Part shown: positions 54,463 to 63,302 of the stretch, one piece after another
How the letters are laid out: each line of letters opens with the position of its first letter
Position numbering within the stretch: position 1 is the first letter of the stretch
Origin: Enterobacter sp. Cy-643
Lineage (GTDB): Bacteria > Pseudomonadota > Gammaproteobacteria > Enterobacterales > Enterobacteriaceae
Reading direction: 5' to 3'
DNA: 64,000 bases
Assembly: GCF_011752815.1 (NCBI RefSeq)
Contig: NZ_VWWV01000001.1
Coordinates: 1,728,431-1,792,430 of the forward strand
Program-made: the position numbers and the translations under genes
Notes under the pieces: generated by a model
What the model was told of the DNA's origin: nothing
What the model saw: the letters and a program-made list of their open reading frames with translations, nothing else
Database searches by the model: none

Positions 54463-56025
54463 ATGAGAGCCGCGTGGAGCGCATTAATGTTGGGGCTTTG
54501 TTCAGCGTCGGCGGTGGCCGCGACCTGTACTTTTACCGGCAGCCAGGGTGAGCAGGATGGAAAGTTCGACGCCAGCGGAGAAATTTGCTTTGGCCTCCCG
54601 GCGCTGGGTGAAAACTACGCCAACGTCCGGTTGAGCGGCGTGACCGACGCCAGCCTGGTGGACAGCAAAGGCAGGCTCTGGCGTTCGCTGGTGGAAAACG
54701 GGCCGGTGGACGGCAAACACAACCCGCTTTTTGCCCTGCCCGTCGGCCAGCCTTCTACGCTGGTGCTTCGCGGTGAACCCGGCCGGCGCTGGCTGTTTCG
54801 CTGGCAGATCCGTGAAACCGTGCCGCTCAAGCGTAACGACGAACAATCCCCGGAAAGCCCGGCACTGCTGGCGCTTGAACAGGCTCTGAGCCACGGCGCA
54901 AGTACGGAAGCCTTCTGGCAGGAAAGGCGCGAGCAGGGCACGCCGCTGGTCGAGCCCATCGATGCCAGCCGCAAACGCGTCACGTTCCTGTGGCGAGGCG
55001 CACAGGGCAACGTGTTTGTGCTCGGTTCCCCGGCCGGTGACCATGACCCGATGTTCCGCCTCGGGCAGTCCGACGTCTGGTATCGCAGCTATGTGGTCCC
55101 GGCTGATACGCTTATGCAGTACAAACTTGCCCCCGATGTTCCTCTTGTGGAAGGCACCGTGCGCGACCAGCGCCGGGCGATTCTGGTGTCGGCCCAAACT
55201 GACCCGCTGAACCCGCTGTTTAGCCCCACAGGCAAAAGCGACCGCTGGAATCGTTTCTCACTTTTAGACCTGACCACCCACCGCTATTTTACCCCGCAGG
55301 CAACCGCGGAGCCGATTCGTCAAGGCTCCCTGGTTCGCTATCAGGTAGAAAGCAAAAAGCTGGCAAACCGCCGCGAAGTCACCGTCTATCGGCCACGCGG
55401 CGGGCAGCCCGCCCGCTGGACGTTGATGCTGTTCGATGGCCGTATGTATCAGGACCGTTATCACCTCGCCAACGTGCTGGACGGCCTGATAGCCCGCCAT
55501 GCCCTGCCGCCGGTTAACGCCGTGTTTATTGATAGCCTCGACGGCGAGCGACGTGAAAAAGAGCTGCCGCCCAATCCCGATTTCGCCGATTTTATGGCCG
55601 AAGAGCTGGTGCCGTGGCTGCGCCGCCAGGGCATCACCACCCCGGCACAAAAAACCATCGTGGCAGGCTCCAGCTACGGCGGCCTGGCATCATCCTGGGT
55701 GGCGCTTCGCCATCCTGAAGTGTTTGGCAACGTGCTGAGTTTGTCCGGCTCTTACTGGTGGGCGCCCGAGGGCGAAGCGCCCGGCTGGTTAACCCGGCAG
55801 TACCAGGCATCCCCGCGCCTGCCGGTGCGTTTTTGGCTGCAGGCGGGACGTTTTGAAAGCAAAGGTGCAGACGGCGGCATTTACCGTAATACGCAACAGC
55901 TTGAAGCCGCGCTGCGTGAAAAGGGTTACGAGGTGAGCTTTAATCCCTGGTCGAGCGGGCATGATTACGCCGCCTGGTGCGAGGCTATTATTACCGGTAT
56001 GAAGGAATTGATTAAGCGGGGATAA
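54463..56025 (+). CDS. Exported enterochelin-esterase-like hydrolase (Fes family)
   Basis: This is a 520-aa protein with an N-terminal signal sequence (MRAAWSALMLGLCSASAVAA). It has an N-terminal Fes-type immunoglobulin-like region (RVTFLWRGAQGNVFVLGSPA), followed by a C-terminal esterase domain with LMLFDGRMYQDRYHL, catalytic VAGSSYGGLASSW (Ser near 408) and His in NPWSSGHDYAAW. Classical Fes is cytoplasmic, so an exported two-domain Fes is unusual. It is divergent from the TonB receptor gene. ATG at 54463 is chosen because the upstream ATG at 54451 directly abuts the AGGA ribosome site. Confidence 0.86.
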   Translation: MRAAWSALMLGLCSASAVAATCTFTGSQGEQDGKFDASGEICFGLPALGENYANVRLSGVTDASLVDSKGRLWRSLVENGPVDGKHNPLFALPVGQPSTLVLRGEPGRRWLFRWQIRETVPLKRNDEQSPESPALLALEQALSHGASTEAFWQERREQGTPLVEPIDASRKRVTFLWRGAQGNVFVLGSPAGDHDPMFRLGQSDVWYRSYVVPADTLMQYKLAPDVPLVEGTVRDQRRAILVSAQTDPLNPLFSPTGKSDRWNRFSLLDLTTHRYFTPQATAEPIRQGSLVRYQVESKKLANRREVTVYRPRGGQPARWTLMLFDGRMYQDRYHLANVLDGLIARHALPPVNAVFIDSLDGERREKELPPNPDFADFMAEELVPWLRRQGITTPAQKTIVAGSSYGGLASSWVALRHPEVFGNVLSLSGSYWWAPEGEAPGWLTRQYQASPRLPVRFWLQAGRFESKGADGGIYRNTQQLEAALREKGYEVSFNPWSSGHDYAAWCEAIITGMKELIKRG

Positions 56026-56100
56026 GTGTCGGCCCGGTGACCGCTTAACGCAGGCCGCCGGGCCGGATCCCCTCTCTTTGTGGAAGAGAAGGGTTAAACG

Positions 56101-58479
56101 TTACTTCTTCAGTTCAGCAAGGCTGAGCCAGGTTTGCACCACGGTGTCCGGGTTCAGGGACAGGCTGTCAATCCCCTCTTCCATCAGCCAGGCGGCAAAG
56201 TCTTCGTGATCGGACGGCCCCTGGCCGCAGATCCCGACGTATTTGCCCTGTTTCTTCGCCGCTTTGATCGCCATCGACAGCAGCGCTTTCACCGCGTCAT
56301 TACGTTCGTCAAACAGTTCGGAAACCACGCCAGAATCGCGATCCAGGCCAAGCGCAAGCTGCGTCATGTCGTTCGAACCAATGGAGAAGCCGTCAAAGTA
56401 TTGCAGGAACTCATCCGCCAGCAGGGCGTTGGACGGGATCTCGCACATCATGATGATCTTCAGCCCGTTTTCGCCGCGCTTCAGGCCCTGACGTTCCAGC
56501 TCGTCAACCACCGCTTTTGCCTGGGCAACGGTACGTACAAACGGCACCATCACTTCAACGTTGGTCAAGCCCATTTCATTACGCACGCGCTTCATGGCCG
56601 CACATTCCAGCGCGAAGCAGTCGCGGAAGCTGTCCGCCACGTAGCGACCTGCGCCACGGAAGCCCAGCATTGGGTTCTCTTCTTCCGGCTCATAACGCTC
56701 GCCGCCCACCAGGTTGGCGTATTCGTTAGATTTGAAGTCGGACAGGCGCACGATCACGCGCTTCGGCCAGAATGCCGCGCCCAAAGTCGCGATCCCTTCG
56801 GTCAGGCGGCCTACGTAAAACTCAACCGGGTCGTCATAGCCTTTCATCATCGTGCGAATTTCCGCCTGCAGCGCGGGCTCCTGCTGGTCGAATTCCAGCA
56901 GCGCGCGCGGGTGCACGCCAATCATGCGGTTGATGATAAATTCCAGGCGCGCCAGGCCAACGCCTTCGTTCGGCAGGCAGGCGAAGTCAAACGCGCGATC
57001 CGGGTTGCCAACGTTCATCATGATTTTCAGCGGCAGATCCGGCATGGCATCAACCGTGGAGCTTTTCACGGTGAAGTCGAGGATCTCCGCGTAAACGTAA
57101 CCGGTGTCGCCTTCGGCGCAGGAAACGGTCACGTTCTGGCCTTCTGTCATGCGCTCGGTTGCATCGCCACAGCCCACAACGGCCGGGATGCCCAGCTCAC
57201 GCGCGATGATTGCCGCGTGGCAGGTACGCCCGCCGCGGTTGGTGACAATCGCCGCCGCTTTTTTCATGATCGGCTCCCAGTCCGGGTCGGTCATGTCGGT
57301 GACCAGCACGTCGCCAGGCTGGATGCGGTTCATTTCGCTGATGTCGTGGATAACTTTTACCGGCCCCGCGCCGATGCGGTGGCCAATCGCGCGGCCTTCC
57401 GCCACGATCTGCCCCTGCGCGTGAAGCTGGTAGCGTTCCATTACCTGGCCCTGGGAACGCACGGTTTCCGGGCGAGCCTGCACGATGAACAGCTTGCCGG
57501 TATGGCCGTCTTTAGCCCACTCGATGTCCATCGGGCGGCCATAATGTTTTTCGATTTGCACCGCCTGCTTAGCCAGTTCCTGAATTTCTTCCTGGGTAAT
57601 ACAGAAACGGTCGCGATCGGCTTCCGGCACGTCTTCAATCCGCACCTGCTTGCCGTGTTCCTGCGTTGGGGCGTAGACCATGCGGATTTTTTTCGACCCC
57701 ATGGTGCGGCGAACGATGGCCGGATTGCCCGCCTCAAGCGTTGGCTTGTGGACGTAGAATTCATCCGGGTTTACCGCGCCCTGCACCACCATTTCACCCA
57801 GGCCCCACGCGGCGGTGATAAACACCACCTGATCGAAACCGGATTCGGTATCAATGGAGAACATCACCCCGGAAGAAGCGAGGTCGGAGCGCACCATACG
57901 CTGAACGCCAGCGGAGAGCGCCACGCCGCGGTGGTCGTAGCCCTGATGCACGCGATAGGAAATGGCGCGGTCGTTAAACAGCGAGGCGAAAACGTGTTTC
58001 ACCGCCACCAGCACGGCATCAAAGCCCTGCACGTTGAGGAAAGTTTCTTGTTGCCCGGCAAAGGAAGCGTCCGGCATGTCTTCCGCAGTGGCAGAAGAAC
58101 GCACCGCAAAAGAGGCTTCGGCATCATCGGAGGAGAGCGTTTGGTATGCTTCACGAATGGCATGCTCCAGCTCAGGCTGGAAAGGCGTGTCAATAATCCA
58201 CTGGCGAATCTGCGCCCCGGCTTTTGCCAGTTCGCTCACATCGTCAATGTCGGTTTTATCCAGCAGCTCGTAAATACGCTGGTTCACGCCGCTCTGGTCG
58301 AGAAACAGGTTAAACGCCTCGGCGGTGGTCGCAAAACCGTTCGGGACGGAAACGCCCATACCCGAAAGATTGGTAATCATTTCACCCAGGGAGGCATTTT
58401 TGCCTCCGACCCTGTCTACATCATTCATGCCGAGTTGGTTATACCAAAGCACCAGCGGTGACGAGCCGTTATTGGACAT
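56101..58479 (-). CDS. ppsA: Phosphoenolpyruvate synthase
   Basis: This is a 792-aa enzyme that makes phosphoenolpyruvate from pyruvate and ATP, releasing AMP and phosphate, during growth on three-carbon compounds. The N-terminal ATP-grasp domain is [20 protein letters not shown] with [20 protein letters not shown]; the phosphohistidine domain contains [20 protein letters not shown] (His421); the C-terminal PEP domain ends [20 protein letters not shown]. It is divergent from ppsR and opposes PykF. A Cra site lies upstream. Confidence 0.98.
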   Translation of the reverse strand: MSNNGSSPLVLWYNQLGMNDVDRVGGKNASLGEMITNLSGMGVSVPNGFATTAEAFNLFLDQSGVNQRIYELLDKTDIDDVSELAKAGAQIRQWIIDTPFQPELEHAIREAYQTLSSDDAEASFAVRSSATAEDMPDASFAGQQETFLNVQGFDAVLVAVKHVFASLFNDRAISYRVHQGYDHRGVALSAGVQRMVRSDLASSGVMFSIDTESGFDQVVFITAAWGLGEMVVQGAVNPDEFYVHKPTLEAGNPAIVRRTMGSKKIRMVYAPTQEHGKQVRIEDVPEADRDRFCITQEEIQELAKQAVQIEKHYGRPMDIEWAKDGHTGKLFIVQARPETVRSQGQVMERYQLHAQGQIVAEGRAIGHRIGAGPVKVIHDISEMNRIQPGDVLVTDMTDPDWEPIMKKAAAIVTNRGGRTCHAAIIARELGIPAVVGCGDATERMTEGQNVTVSCAEGDTGYVYAEILDFTVKSSTVDAMPDLPLKIMMNVGNPDRAFDFACLPNEGVGLARLEFIINRMIGVHPRALLEFDQQEPALQAEIRTMMKGYDDPVEFYVGRLTEGIATLGAAFWPKRVIVRLSDFKSNEYANLVGGERYEPEEENPMLGFRGAGRYVADSFRDCFALECAAMKRVRNEMGLTNVEVMVPFVRTVAQAKAVVDELERQGLKRGENGLKIIMMCEIPSNALLADEFLQYFDGFSIGSNDMTQLALGLDRDSGVVSELFDERNDAVKALLSMAIKAAKKQGKYVGICGQGPSDHEDFAAWLMEEGIDSLSLNPDTVVQTWLSLAELKK

Positions 58480-58567
58480 CGAAACAATCCTTTTTTAAAT
58501 GAATGGGTACAAGAAACACCAGACTTCGTATTTAGCTTTGCATATTCTGAGGGGGGAATGAAACCAG

Positions 58568-58578
58568 TGAATCGTTCA
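58568..58578. promoter_or_regulatory. Cra (FruR) site upstream of ppsA
   Basis: TGAATCGTTCA agrees with the Cra consensus. It lies about 90 nt before ppsA. E. coli ppsA is activated by Cra in the same way. The remaining 327-nt ppsA-ppsR gap is AT-rich and shows no gene. Confidence 0.75.
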
Positions 58579-58806
58579 AGCAAAATAAAATATGACATTT
58601 TCGGATAGATCCGCTCATTTCATAAACCATTGATTATCATATAATCCTTACATTTCAAATGGGTATAGTGTTGATTTAAATATATTTCAGATGGTTTATT
58701 AAATTTAAAAACGCTATTTCACTTTTTAAATTAAGATTAGCGCTACTCGGAATCCCTTGTTTTACTTTATGCTTTAGGGAAACAGGTTCCCCGCTCAGGA
58801 ATAAAA

Positions 58807-59640
58807 ATGGATAATGTAGTCGATCGTCAGGTATTTTGTATTTCCGATGGCACCGCGATTACCGCTGAAGTACTTGGTCACGCGGTCATGTCACAATTCC
58901 CGGTATCTATCAACAGTATTACGCTGCCGTTTGTTGAAAATGAAAGCCGCGCAAAAGCGGTGAAAGAGCAGATTGACGCTATTTACCAACAAACCGGGGT
59001 GCGCCCGCTGGTGTTTTATTCCATCGTGCTGCCCAATATCCGCGACATCATTATGCAGAGCGAAGGCTTCTGTCAGGACATCGTACAAACGCTGGTTGCC
59101 CCGCTGCAGCAGGAGCTAAAGTTGGATCCGACGCCGGTAGCCCACCGAACGCACGGCCTTAACCCCGGCAACCTGACGAAATACGACGCCCGTATTGCCG
59201 CCATTGATTACACGCTGGCGCACGACGACGGGATTTCGATGCGCAATCTCGATCAGGCGCAGGTGATTTTGCTGGGCGTGTCCCGCTGTGGAAAAACGCC
59301 GACCAGCCTGTACCTCGCGATGCAGTTTGGCATTCGCGCCGCGAACTACCCTTTTATTGCCGATGACATGGACAACATTCAGCTCCCGGCCGTGCTTAAA
59401 CCGCTGCAGCACAAGCTTTTTGGCCTGACCATTAACCCTGAGCGACTGGCCGCCATTCGTGAAGAGCGGCGTGAAAACAGCCGCTATGCCTCTCTCCGCC
59501 AGTGCCGTCTGGAAGTTGCCGAAGTGGAAGCCCTGTTCCGTAAAAACCAGATCCGCTACCTCAACAGTACCAACTATTCTGTTGAAGAGATGGCGACCAA
59601 AATTCTCGATATTATGGGACTTAATCGCCGCATGTACTAA
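58807..59640 (+). CDS. ppsR: PEP synthase regulatory protein PpsR (YdiA)
   Basis: This 277-aa bifunctional DUF299 enzyme inactivates PpsA by ADP-dependent phosphorylation and reactivates it by phosphate-dependent removal of the phosphate. The P-loop is [20 protein letters not shown] and the N-terminal stretch is [18 protein letters not shown]. It is encoded divergently from its target ppsA, as in E. coli. The last codons overlap the TrpR operator of aroH. Confidence 0.97.
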   Translation: MDNVVDRQVFCISDGTAITAEVLGHAVMSQFPVSINSITLPFVENESRAKAVKEQIDAIYQQTGVRPLVFYSIVLPNIRDIIMQSEGFCQDIVQTLVAPLQQELKLDPTPVAHRTHGLNPGNLTKYDARIAAIDYTLAHDDGISMRNLDQAQVILLGVSRCGKTPTSLYLAMQFGIRAANYPFIADDMDNIQLPAVLKPLQHKLFGLTINPERLAAIREERRENSRYASLRQCRLEVAEVEALFRKNQIRYLNSTNYSVEEMATKILDIMGLNRRMY

Positions 59641-59652
59641 GAAACTAGCACA
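59633..59652. promoter_or_regulatory. TrpR operator of aroH
   Basis: TGTACTAAGAAACTAGCACA matches the palindromic TrpR box, whose core is CTAG. It overlaps the ppsR stop codon. A TATGCT -10 follows at 59666. E. coli aroH has the same arrangement. Confidence 0.85.
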
Positions 59653-59706
59653 AAAGACCAGGCGTGTATGCTAGGGTGTACAGACTGCGGTGGGGCAATC
59701 CTTTCG

Positions 59707-59748
59707 CCAAAGCTGGCCGGATGTTGAAATCGGTCAGCTTTGGTTTAT
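59707..59748 (+). terminator. Strong hairpin in the aroH leader
   Basis: CCAAAGCTGGCC (59707-59718) pairs with GGTCAGCTTTGG (59732-59743) over 12 bp with one G-U. A T-rich segment TTTATTG follows. It lies after the TrpR-controlled promoter and about 65 nt before the aroH ATG. It may terminate or attenuate. Confidence 0.6.
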
Positions 59749-59810
59749 TGTGATCCCCATCACTTCCCGGTAAATCTGCCGCAGAGAAGACAAAATTTCT
59801 GAGACACCCA

Positions 59811-60857
59811 ATGAACAAAACAGATGAATTGCGAACCGCGCGCATCGACAGTCTGGTGACACCGGCTGAGTTAAACGAGCGCTTCCCGGTTTCCGCTGAA
59901 GTTGCCCGGCACGTTACCGCCGCCCGCCGCCGGATAGAGAAGATCCTTACCGGTGAAGATAAGCGCCTGCTGGTTATCGTCGGTCCTTGCTCGATCCACG
60001 ATCTCGACGCCGCGATGGACTATGCTCGCCGCCTCAAAACGCTGCGAGAAAAACATCAGGATCGTCTTGAGATCGTGATGCGCACTTATTTCGAAAAACC
60101 CCGCACCGTCGTCGGCTGGAAAGGGTTAATTTCCGACCCTGACCTGAACGGCAGCTACCGCATTAATTACGGCCTCGAACAGGCGCGCCGCCTGCTGCTG
60201 CAGGTCAACGAGCTGGGTGTCCCTACCGCAACCGAATTTCTGGATATGGTGACCGGGCAGTATATCGCCGACCTGATTAGCTGGGGTGCGATTGGCGCCC
60301 GCACGACCGAAAGCCAAATCCACCGTGAAATGGCGTCCGCACTCTCCTGCCCGGTTGGCTTTAAAAATGGTACGGATGGCAATACCCGCATTGCGGTGGA
60401 TGCTATTCGCGCCGCGCGTGCCAGCCACATGTTCCTCTCCCCGGATAAACAAGGGCAGATGACGATTTACCAGACCAGCGGCAACCCTTATGGCCATATT
60501 ATTATGCGCGGGGGCAAGCAGCCGAATTACCACGCAGAAGACATTGCCGCTGCCTGCGACACGCTGAGCGCGTTTGACTTGCCTGAACATCTGGTCATTG
60601 ATTTCAGCCACGGCAACTGCCAGAAGCAGCACCGTCGTCAGCTGGATGTTTGCGAAGATGTTTGCACGCAAATCCGCAACGGCTCGCGGGCGATTGCCGG
60701 GATCATGGCGGAAAGCTTCCTGAAAGAAGGGACGCAGCAAATCGTTGCTGGCCAGCCCCTGACTTACGGACAGTCGATCACCGATCCGTGCCTCAACTGG
60801 GAAGATACGGAAACGCTGGTCGCTATGCTGGCTCAGGCCGCTGACCGCCGCTTCTGA
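59811..60857 (+). CDS. aroH: DAHP synthase, tryptophan-sensitive
   Basis: This is a 348-aa type I 3-deoxy-D-arabino-heptulosonate 7-phosphate synthase, the first step of aromatic amino-acid synthesis from phosphoenolpyruvate and erythrose 4-phosphate. Metal and substrate motifs are LLVIVGPCSIHDLDAAMDYA, MRTYFEKPRTVVGWKGL, SGLPVG-type SCPVGFKNGTDGNT and LVIDFSHGNCQKQH. TrpR control, as seen upstream, and the position after ppsR identify it as AroH rather than AroF or AroG. Confidence 0.97.
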   Translation: MNKTDELRTARIDSLVTPAELNERFPVSAEVARHVTAARRRIEKILTGEDKRLLVIVGPCSIHDLDAAMDYARRLKTLREKHQDRLEIVMRTYFEKPRTVVGWKGLISDPDLNGSYRINYGLEQARRLLLQVNELGVPTATEFLDMVTGQYIADLISWGAIGARTTESQIHREMASALSCPVGFKNGTDGNTRIAVDAIRAARASHMFLSPDKQGQMTIYQTSGNPYGHIIMRGGKQPNYHAEDIAAACDTLSAFDLPEHLVIDFSHGNCQKQHRRQLDVCEDVCTQIRNGSRAIAGIMAESFLKEGTQQIVAGQPLTYGQSITDPCLNWEDTETLVAMLAQAADRRF

Positions 60858-60866
60858 TAGTCTCCA

Positions 60867-60892
60867 CCGGCGGGAACTTAATAACCCGCCGG
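60867..60892 (+). terminator. Hairpin after aroH
   Basis: CCGGCGGG and CCCGCCGG form a perfect 8-bp stem around AACTTAATAA, 10 nt after the stop. Only ATATCAT follows, so terminator strength is uncertain. Confidence 0.55.
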
Positions 60893-60990
60893 ATATCATA
60901 GCATTACGCTTCACGACAACGCGCCCGCAAAGAAATTCCCTGATTCACACAATTCTTACAAATAATGCTTGCTGCTGATTCGGCTTTTTC

Positions 60991-61009
60991 TGATAATGAT
61001 TCTCATTGT
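60991..61009. promoter_or_regulatory. Fur box of the hemP-hmu operon
   Basis: TGATAATGATTCTCATTGT fits the 19-bp Fur consensus very well. It lies 36 nt upstream of hemP and should repress hemP-hmuR-hmuS when iron is sufficient. Confidence 0.92.
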
Positions 61010-61044
61010 TACACTGATTGTCATTTGTAAACAGAGTGAAGCGT

Positions 61045-61209
61045 ATGGATAAACCATTCACCCCCGCCCGCCCGCAGCCCGCGACAGAGCCTCGCCAGGT
61101 TGACAGCAAAACGCTGCTCGGTGCCGATGGCCGCGTTGTTATCGTCCATGAAGGGCAGCAATATCTGTTACGCCAGACTCAGGCCGGGAAGCTGATCCTG
61201 ACCAAATAA
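61045..61209 (+). CDS. hemP: Hemin uptake protein HemP (YdiE)
   Basis: This is a 54-aa HemP/YdiE-family protein. The C-terminal core [20 protein letters not shown] followed by [14 protein letters not shown] is the family signature. The frame opens 9 codons further upstream, but the ATG at 61045 gives the usual length. It directly follows a Fur box and precedes hmuR. In some bacteria HemP promotes expression of the haem receptor; its role here is inferred. Confidence 0.93.
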   Translation: MDKPFTPARPQPATEPRQVDSKTLLGADGRVVIVHEGQQYLLRQTQAGKLILTK

Positions 61210-61311
61210 ATTAAACAAACCGTTCCCCGCACCCAGGCGGGGAAATTAGCCAGCCACCCAGGTCATACCCAGGCAGCCAGCGCTTTCGATATTCCTTAGG
61301 AGAGTTGCGCT

Positions 61312-63291
61312 ATGCCTTGCACCAACACAGCAGGTTTTCGTCTGTCTGTACTCACGTTAGCCGTATTTACCGCCCTGCCCGCTTTCGCGAAAGACGAGCA
61401 AATGACCGTGGTTGCCACCGGTAACCAACGCAGCACTTTCGAAGCTCCGATGATGGTGAGCGTTATCGACGCGAACTCGCCGGAGAGCCAGACGTCCACT
61501 TCCGCCGCCGACATGCTGCGCAAAGTCCCGGGGATCACCATCGACGGCACCGGGCGCACCAACGGCCAGGACATTAACATGCGCGGTTACGACCGCCGCG
61601 GCGTGCTTACCCTGGTAGACGGCATTCGTCAGGGCACGGACACGGGTCACTTGAACAGTACGTTCCTCGATCCTGCACTTATCAAACGTATTGAAGTGGT
61701 ACGCGGTCCGGCAGCCCTGCTGTACGGAAGTGGCGCGCTGGGCGGCGTTATCTCCTATGAAACCGCCGACGCCGCCGATCTGCTATTTGACGGGCAAAAC
61801 AGCGGCTTCCGCGTCTTCGGCACCGGCGGCACCGGCGACCACAGCATCGGTATGGGTGCCAGCGCCTTTGGCCGTACCGATAACCTGGACGGCGTCGTCG
61901 CCTGGTCCAGCCGCGATCGCGGTAATCTGCGTCAGAGTAACGGCGAAACGGCCCCTAACGACGAAAACATTGGCAACCTGCTGACCAAAGGTACCTGGTA
62001 TATTGATTCGGCTCAGTCGCTGTCTGGCTCCCTGCGTTACTACAATAACAGCGCTCAGGAACCGAAAAACCCGCAGACGCCGGATGCGACTGCAAACAGC
62101 AATCCAATGACCAATCGCTCCACCATTCAGCGCGACGCGCAGCTGAAATACCACCTTGGTCCGCAGGATAACGACTGGCTGAATGCGACCGCAACGGCCT
62201 ACTGGTCCGAAGCTCGTATCAACGCCGAAACCCCGAATCAGGGCGGTGAATTCCGTAAACAGACGACCAAAGGCGGCAAGCTCGAAAACCGCAGCCGTCT
62301 GTTTAGCGACAGCTTCGCGGCCAACCTGCTGACTTACGGCAGCGAATATTACCGTCAGGAACAGGCACCTGGTGGCCTGACGACCGGTTTCCCACAGGCG
62401 AAAATCAACTTCGGTTCCGGCTGGCTGCAGGATGAAATCACCCTGCGCGACCTGCCAGTTTCTATCCTGGCCGGGACGCGTTATGACAACTACAGCGGCA
62501 GCAGCCAGGGCTATAAAGACGTGGATGCCGACAAGTGGTCATCACGCGGGGCGGTTTCTGTCACCCCAACCGACTGGCTGATGCTGTTTGGTTCCTATGC
62601 ACAGGCGTTCCGTGCGCCGACCATGGGCGAGATGTACAACGACGCCAAGCACTTCTCTATCGGCACTCGCTACACCAACTATTGGGTACCAAACCCGAAC
62701 CTGCGCCCGGAAACCAACGAAACGCAGGAATACGGCTTCGGTCTGCGCTTCGACAATCTGGCAATGGCTAACGACGGCCTGGAATTCAAAGCCAGCTACT
62801 TCGACACCAAAGCGAAAGATTACATTTCTACCACCGTGGACTTCGCCAAAGCGACCACCATGTCCTACAACGTGCCAAAAGCAAAAATTTGGGGTTGGGA
62901 CGTCAACGCGAAATACACCGCCGATCTGTTCAGCCTCGATACAGCCTATAACCGCACCCGCGGTAAAGATGAAGATACCGGCGAGTACATCTCCAGCCTG
63001 AACCCGGACACCGTCACCACCACCCTGGATATCCCAGTGTCACACAGCGGCTTCTCCGTGGGCTGGGTCGGCACCTTCGCCGAGCGTTCCACCCATATCA
63101 GCAGCTCCTATGCACAGCAGCCGGGTTACGCGGTCAGTGATTTTTATATCAGCTATAAAGGGCAGCAGCATCTGCGCGGTTTAACCACCACGCTGGTGTT
63201 TGGCAACGCCTTCGATAAAGAGTACTGGTCACCGCAGGGTCTCCCGCAGGATGGCCGTAACGGTAAAATTTTCGTGAGCTATCAATGGTAA
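61312..63291 (+). CDS. hmuR: TonB-dependent haem/haemoglobin receptor HmuR
   Basis: This is a 659-aa outer-membrane receptor. The signal peptide ends near LPAFA, with the TonB box EQMTVVATG just after. The plug carries TSAADMLRKVPGITIDGTGR and IEVVRGPAALLYGSGALGGV. The haem receptor signatures FRAPTMGEMY and NPNLRPETNE are present, with the His of AKHFSIG between them, as in HemR/HmuR. The barrel ends FVSYQW. AGGAGAG precedes the ATG. It lies in a Fur-controlled operon with hemP and hmuS. Confidence 0.95.
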   Translation: MPCTNTAGFRLSVLTLAVFTALPAFAKDEQMTVVATGNQRSTFEAPMMVSVIDANSPESQTSTSAADMLRKVPGITIDGTGRTNGQDINMRGYDRRGVLTLVDGIRQGTDTGHLNSTFLDPALIKRIEVVRGPAALLYGSGALGGVISYETADAADLLFDGQNSGFRVFGTGGTGDHSIGMGASAFGRTDNLDGVVAWSSRDRGNLRQSNGETAPNDENIGNLLTKGTWYIDSAQSLSGSLRYYNNSAQEPKNPQTPDATANSNPMTNRSTIQRDAQLKYHLGPQDNDWLNATATAYWSEARINAETPNQGGEFRKQTTKGGKLENRSRLFSDSFAANLLTYGSEYYRQEQAPGGLTTGFPQAKINFGSGWLQDEITLRDLPVSILAGTRYDNYSGSSQGYKDVDADKWSSRGAVSVTPTDWLMLFGSYAQAFRAPTMGEMYNDAKHFSIGTRYTNYWVPNPNLRPETNETQEYGFGLRFDNLAMANDGLEFKASYFDTKAKDYISTTVDFAKATTMSYNVPKAKIWGWDVNAKYTADLFSLDTAYNRTRGKDEDTGEYISSLNPDTVTTTLDIPVSHSGFSVGWVGTFAERSTHISSSYAQQPGYAVSDFYISYKGQQHLRGLTTTLVFGNAFDKEYWSPQGLPQDGRNGKIFVSYQW

Positions 63292-63302
63292 AGGAGTTAT
63301 TC

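Noticed and set aside
56134..58461. A 775-codon open frame antisense to almost all of ppsA
   Set aside because: The opposite strand encodes a full, motif-complete PpsA. The antisense frame is His- and Arg-rich with no recognisable domain. It results from codon bias in a highly expressed GC-rich gene.
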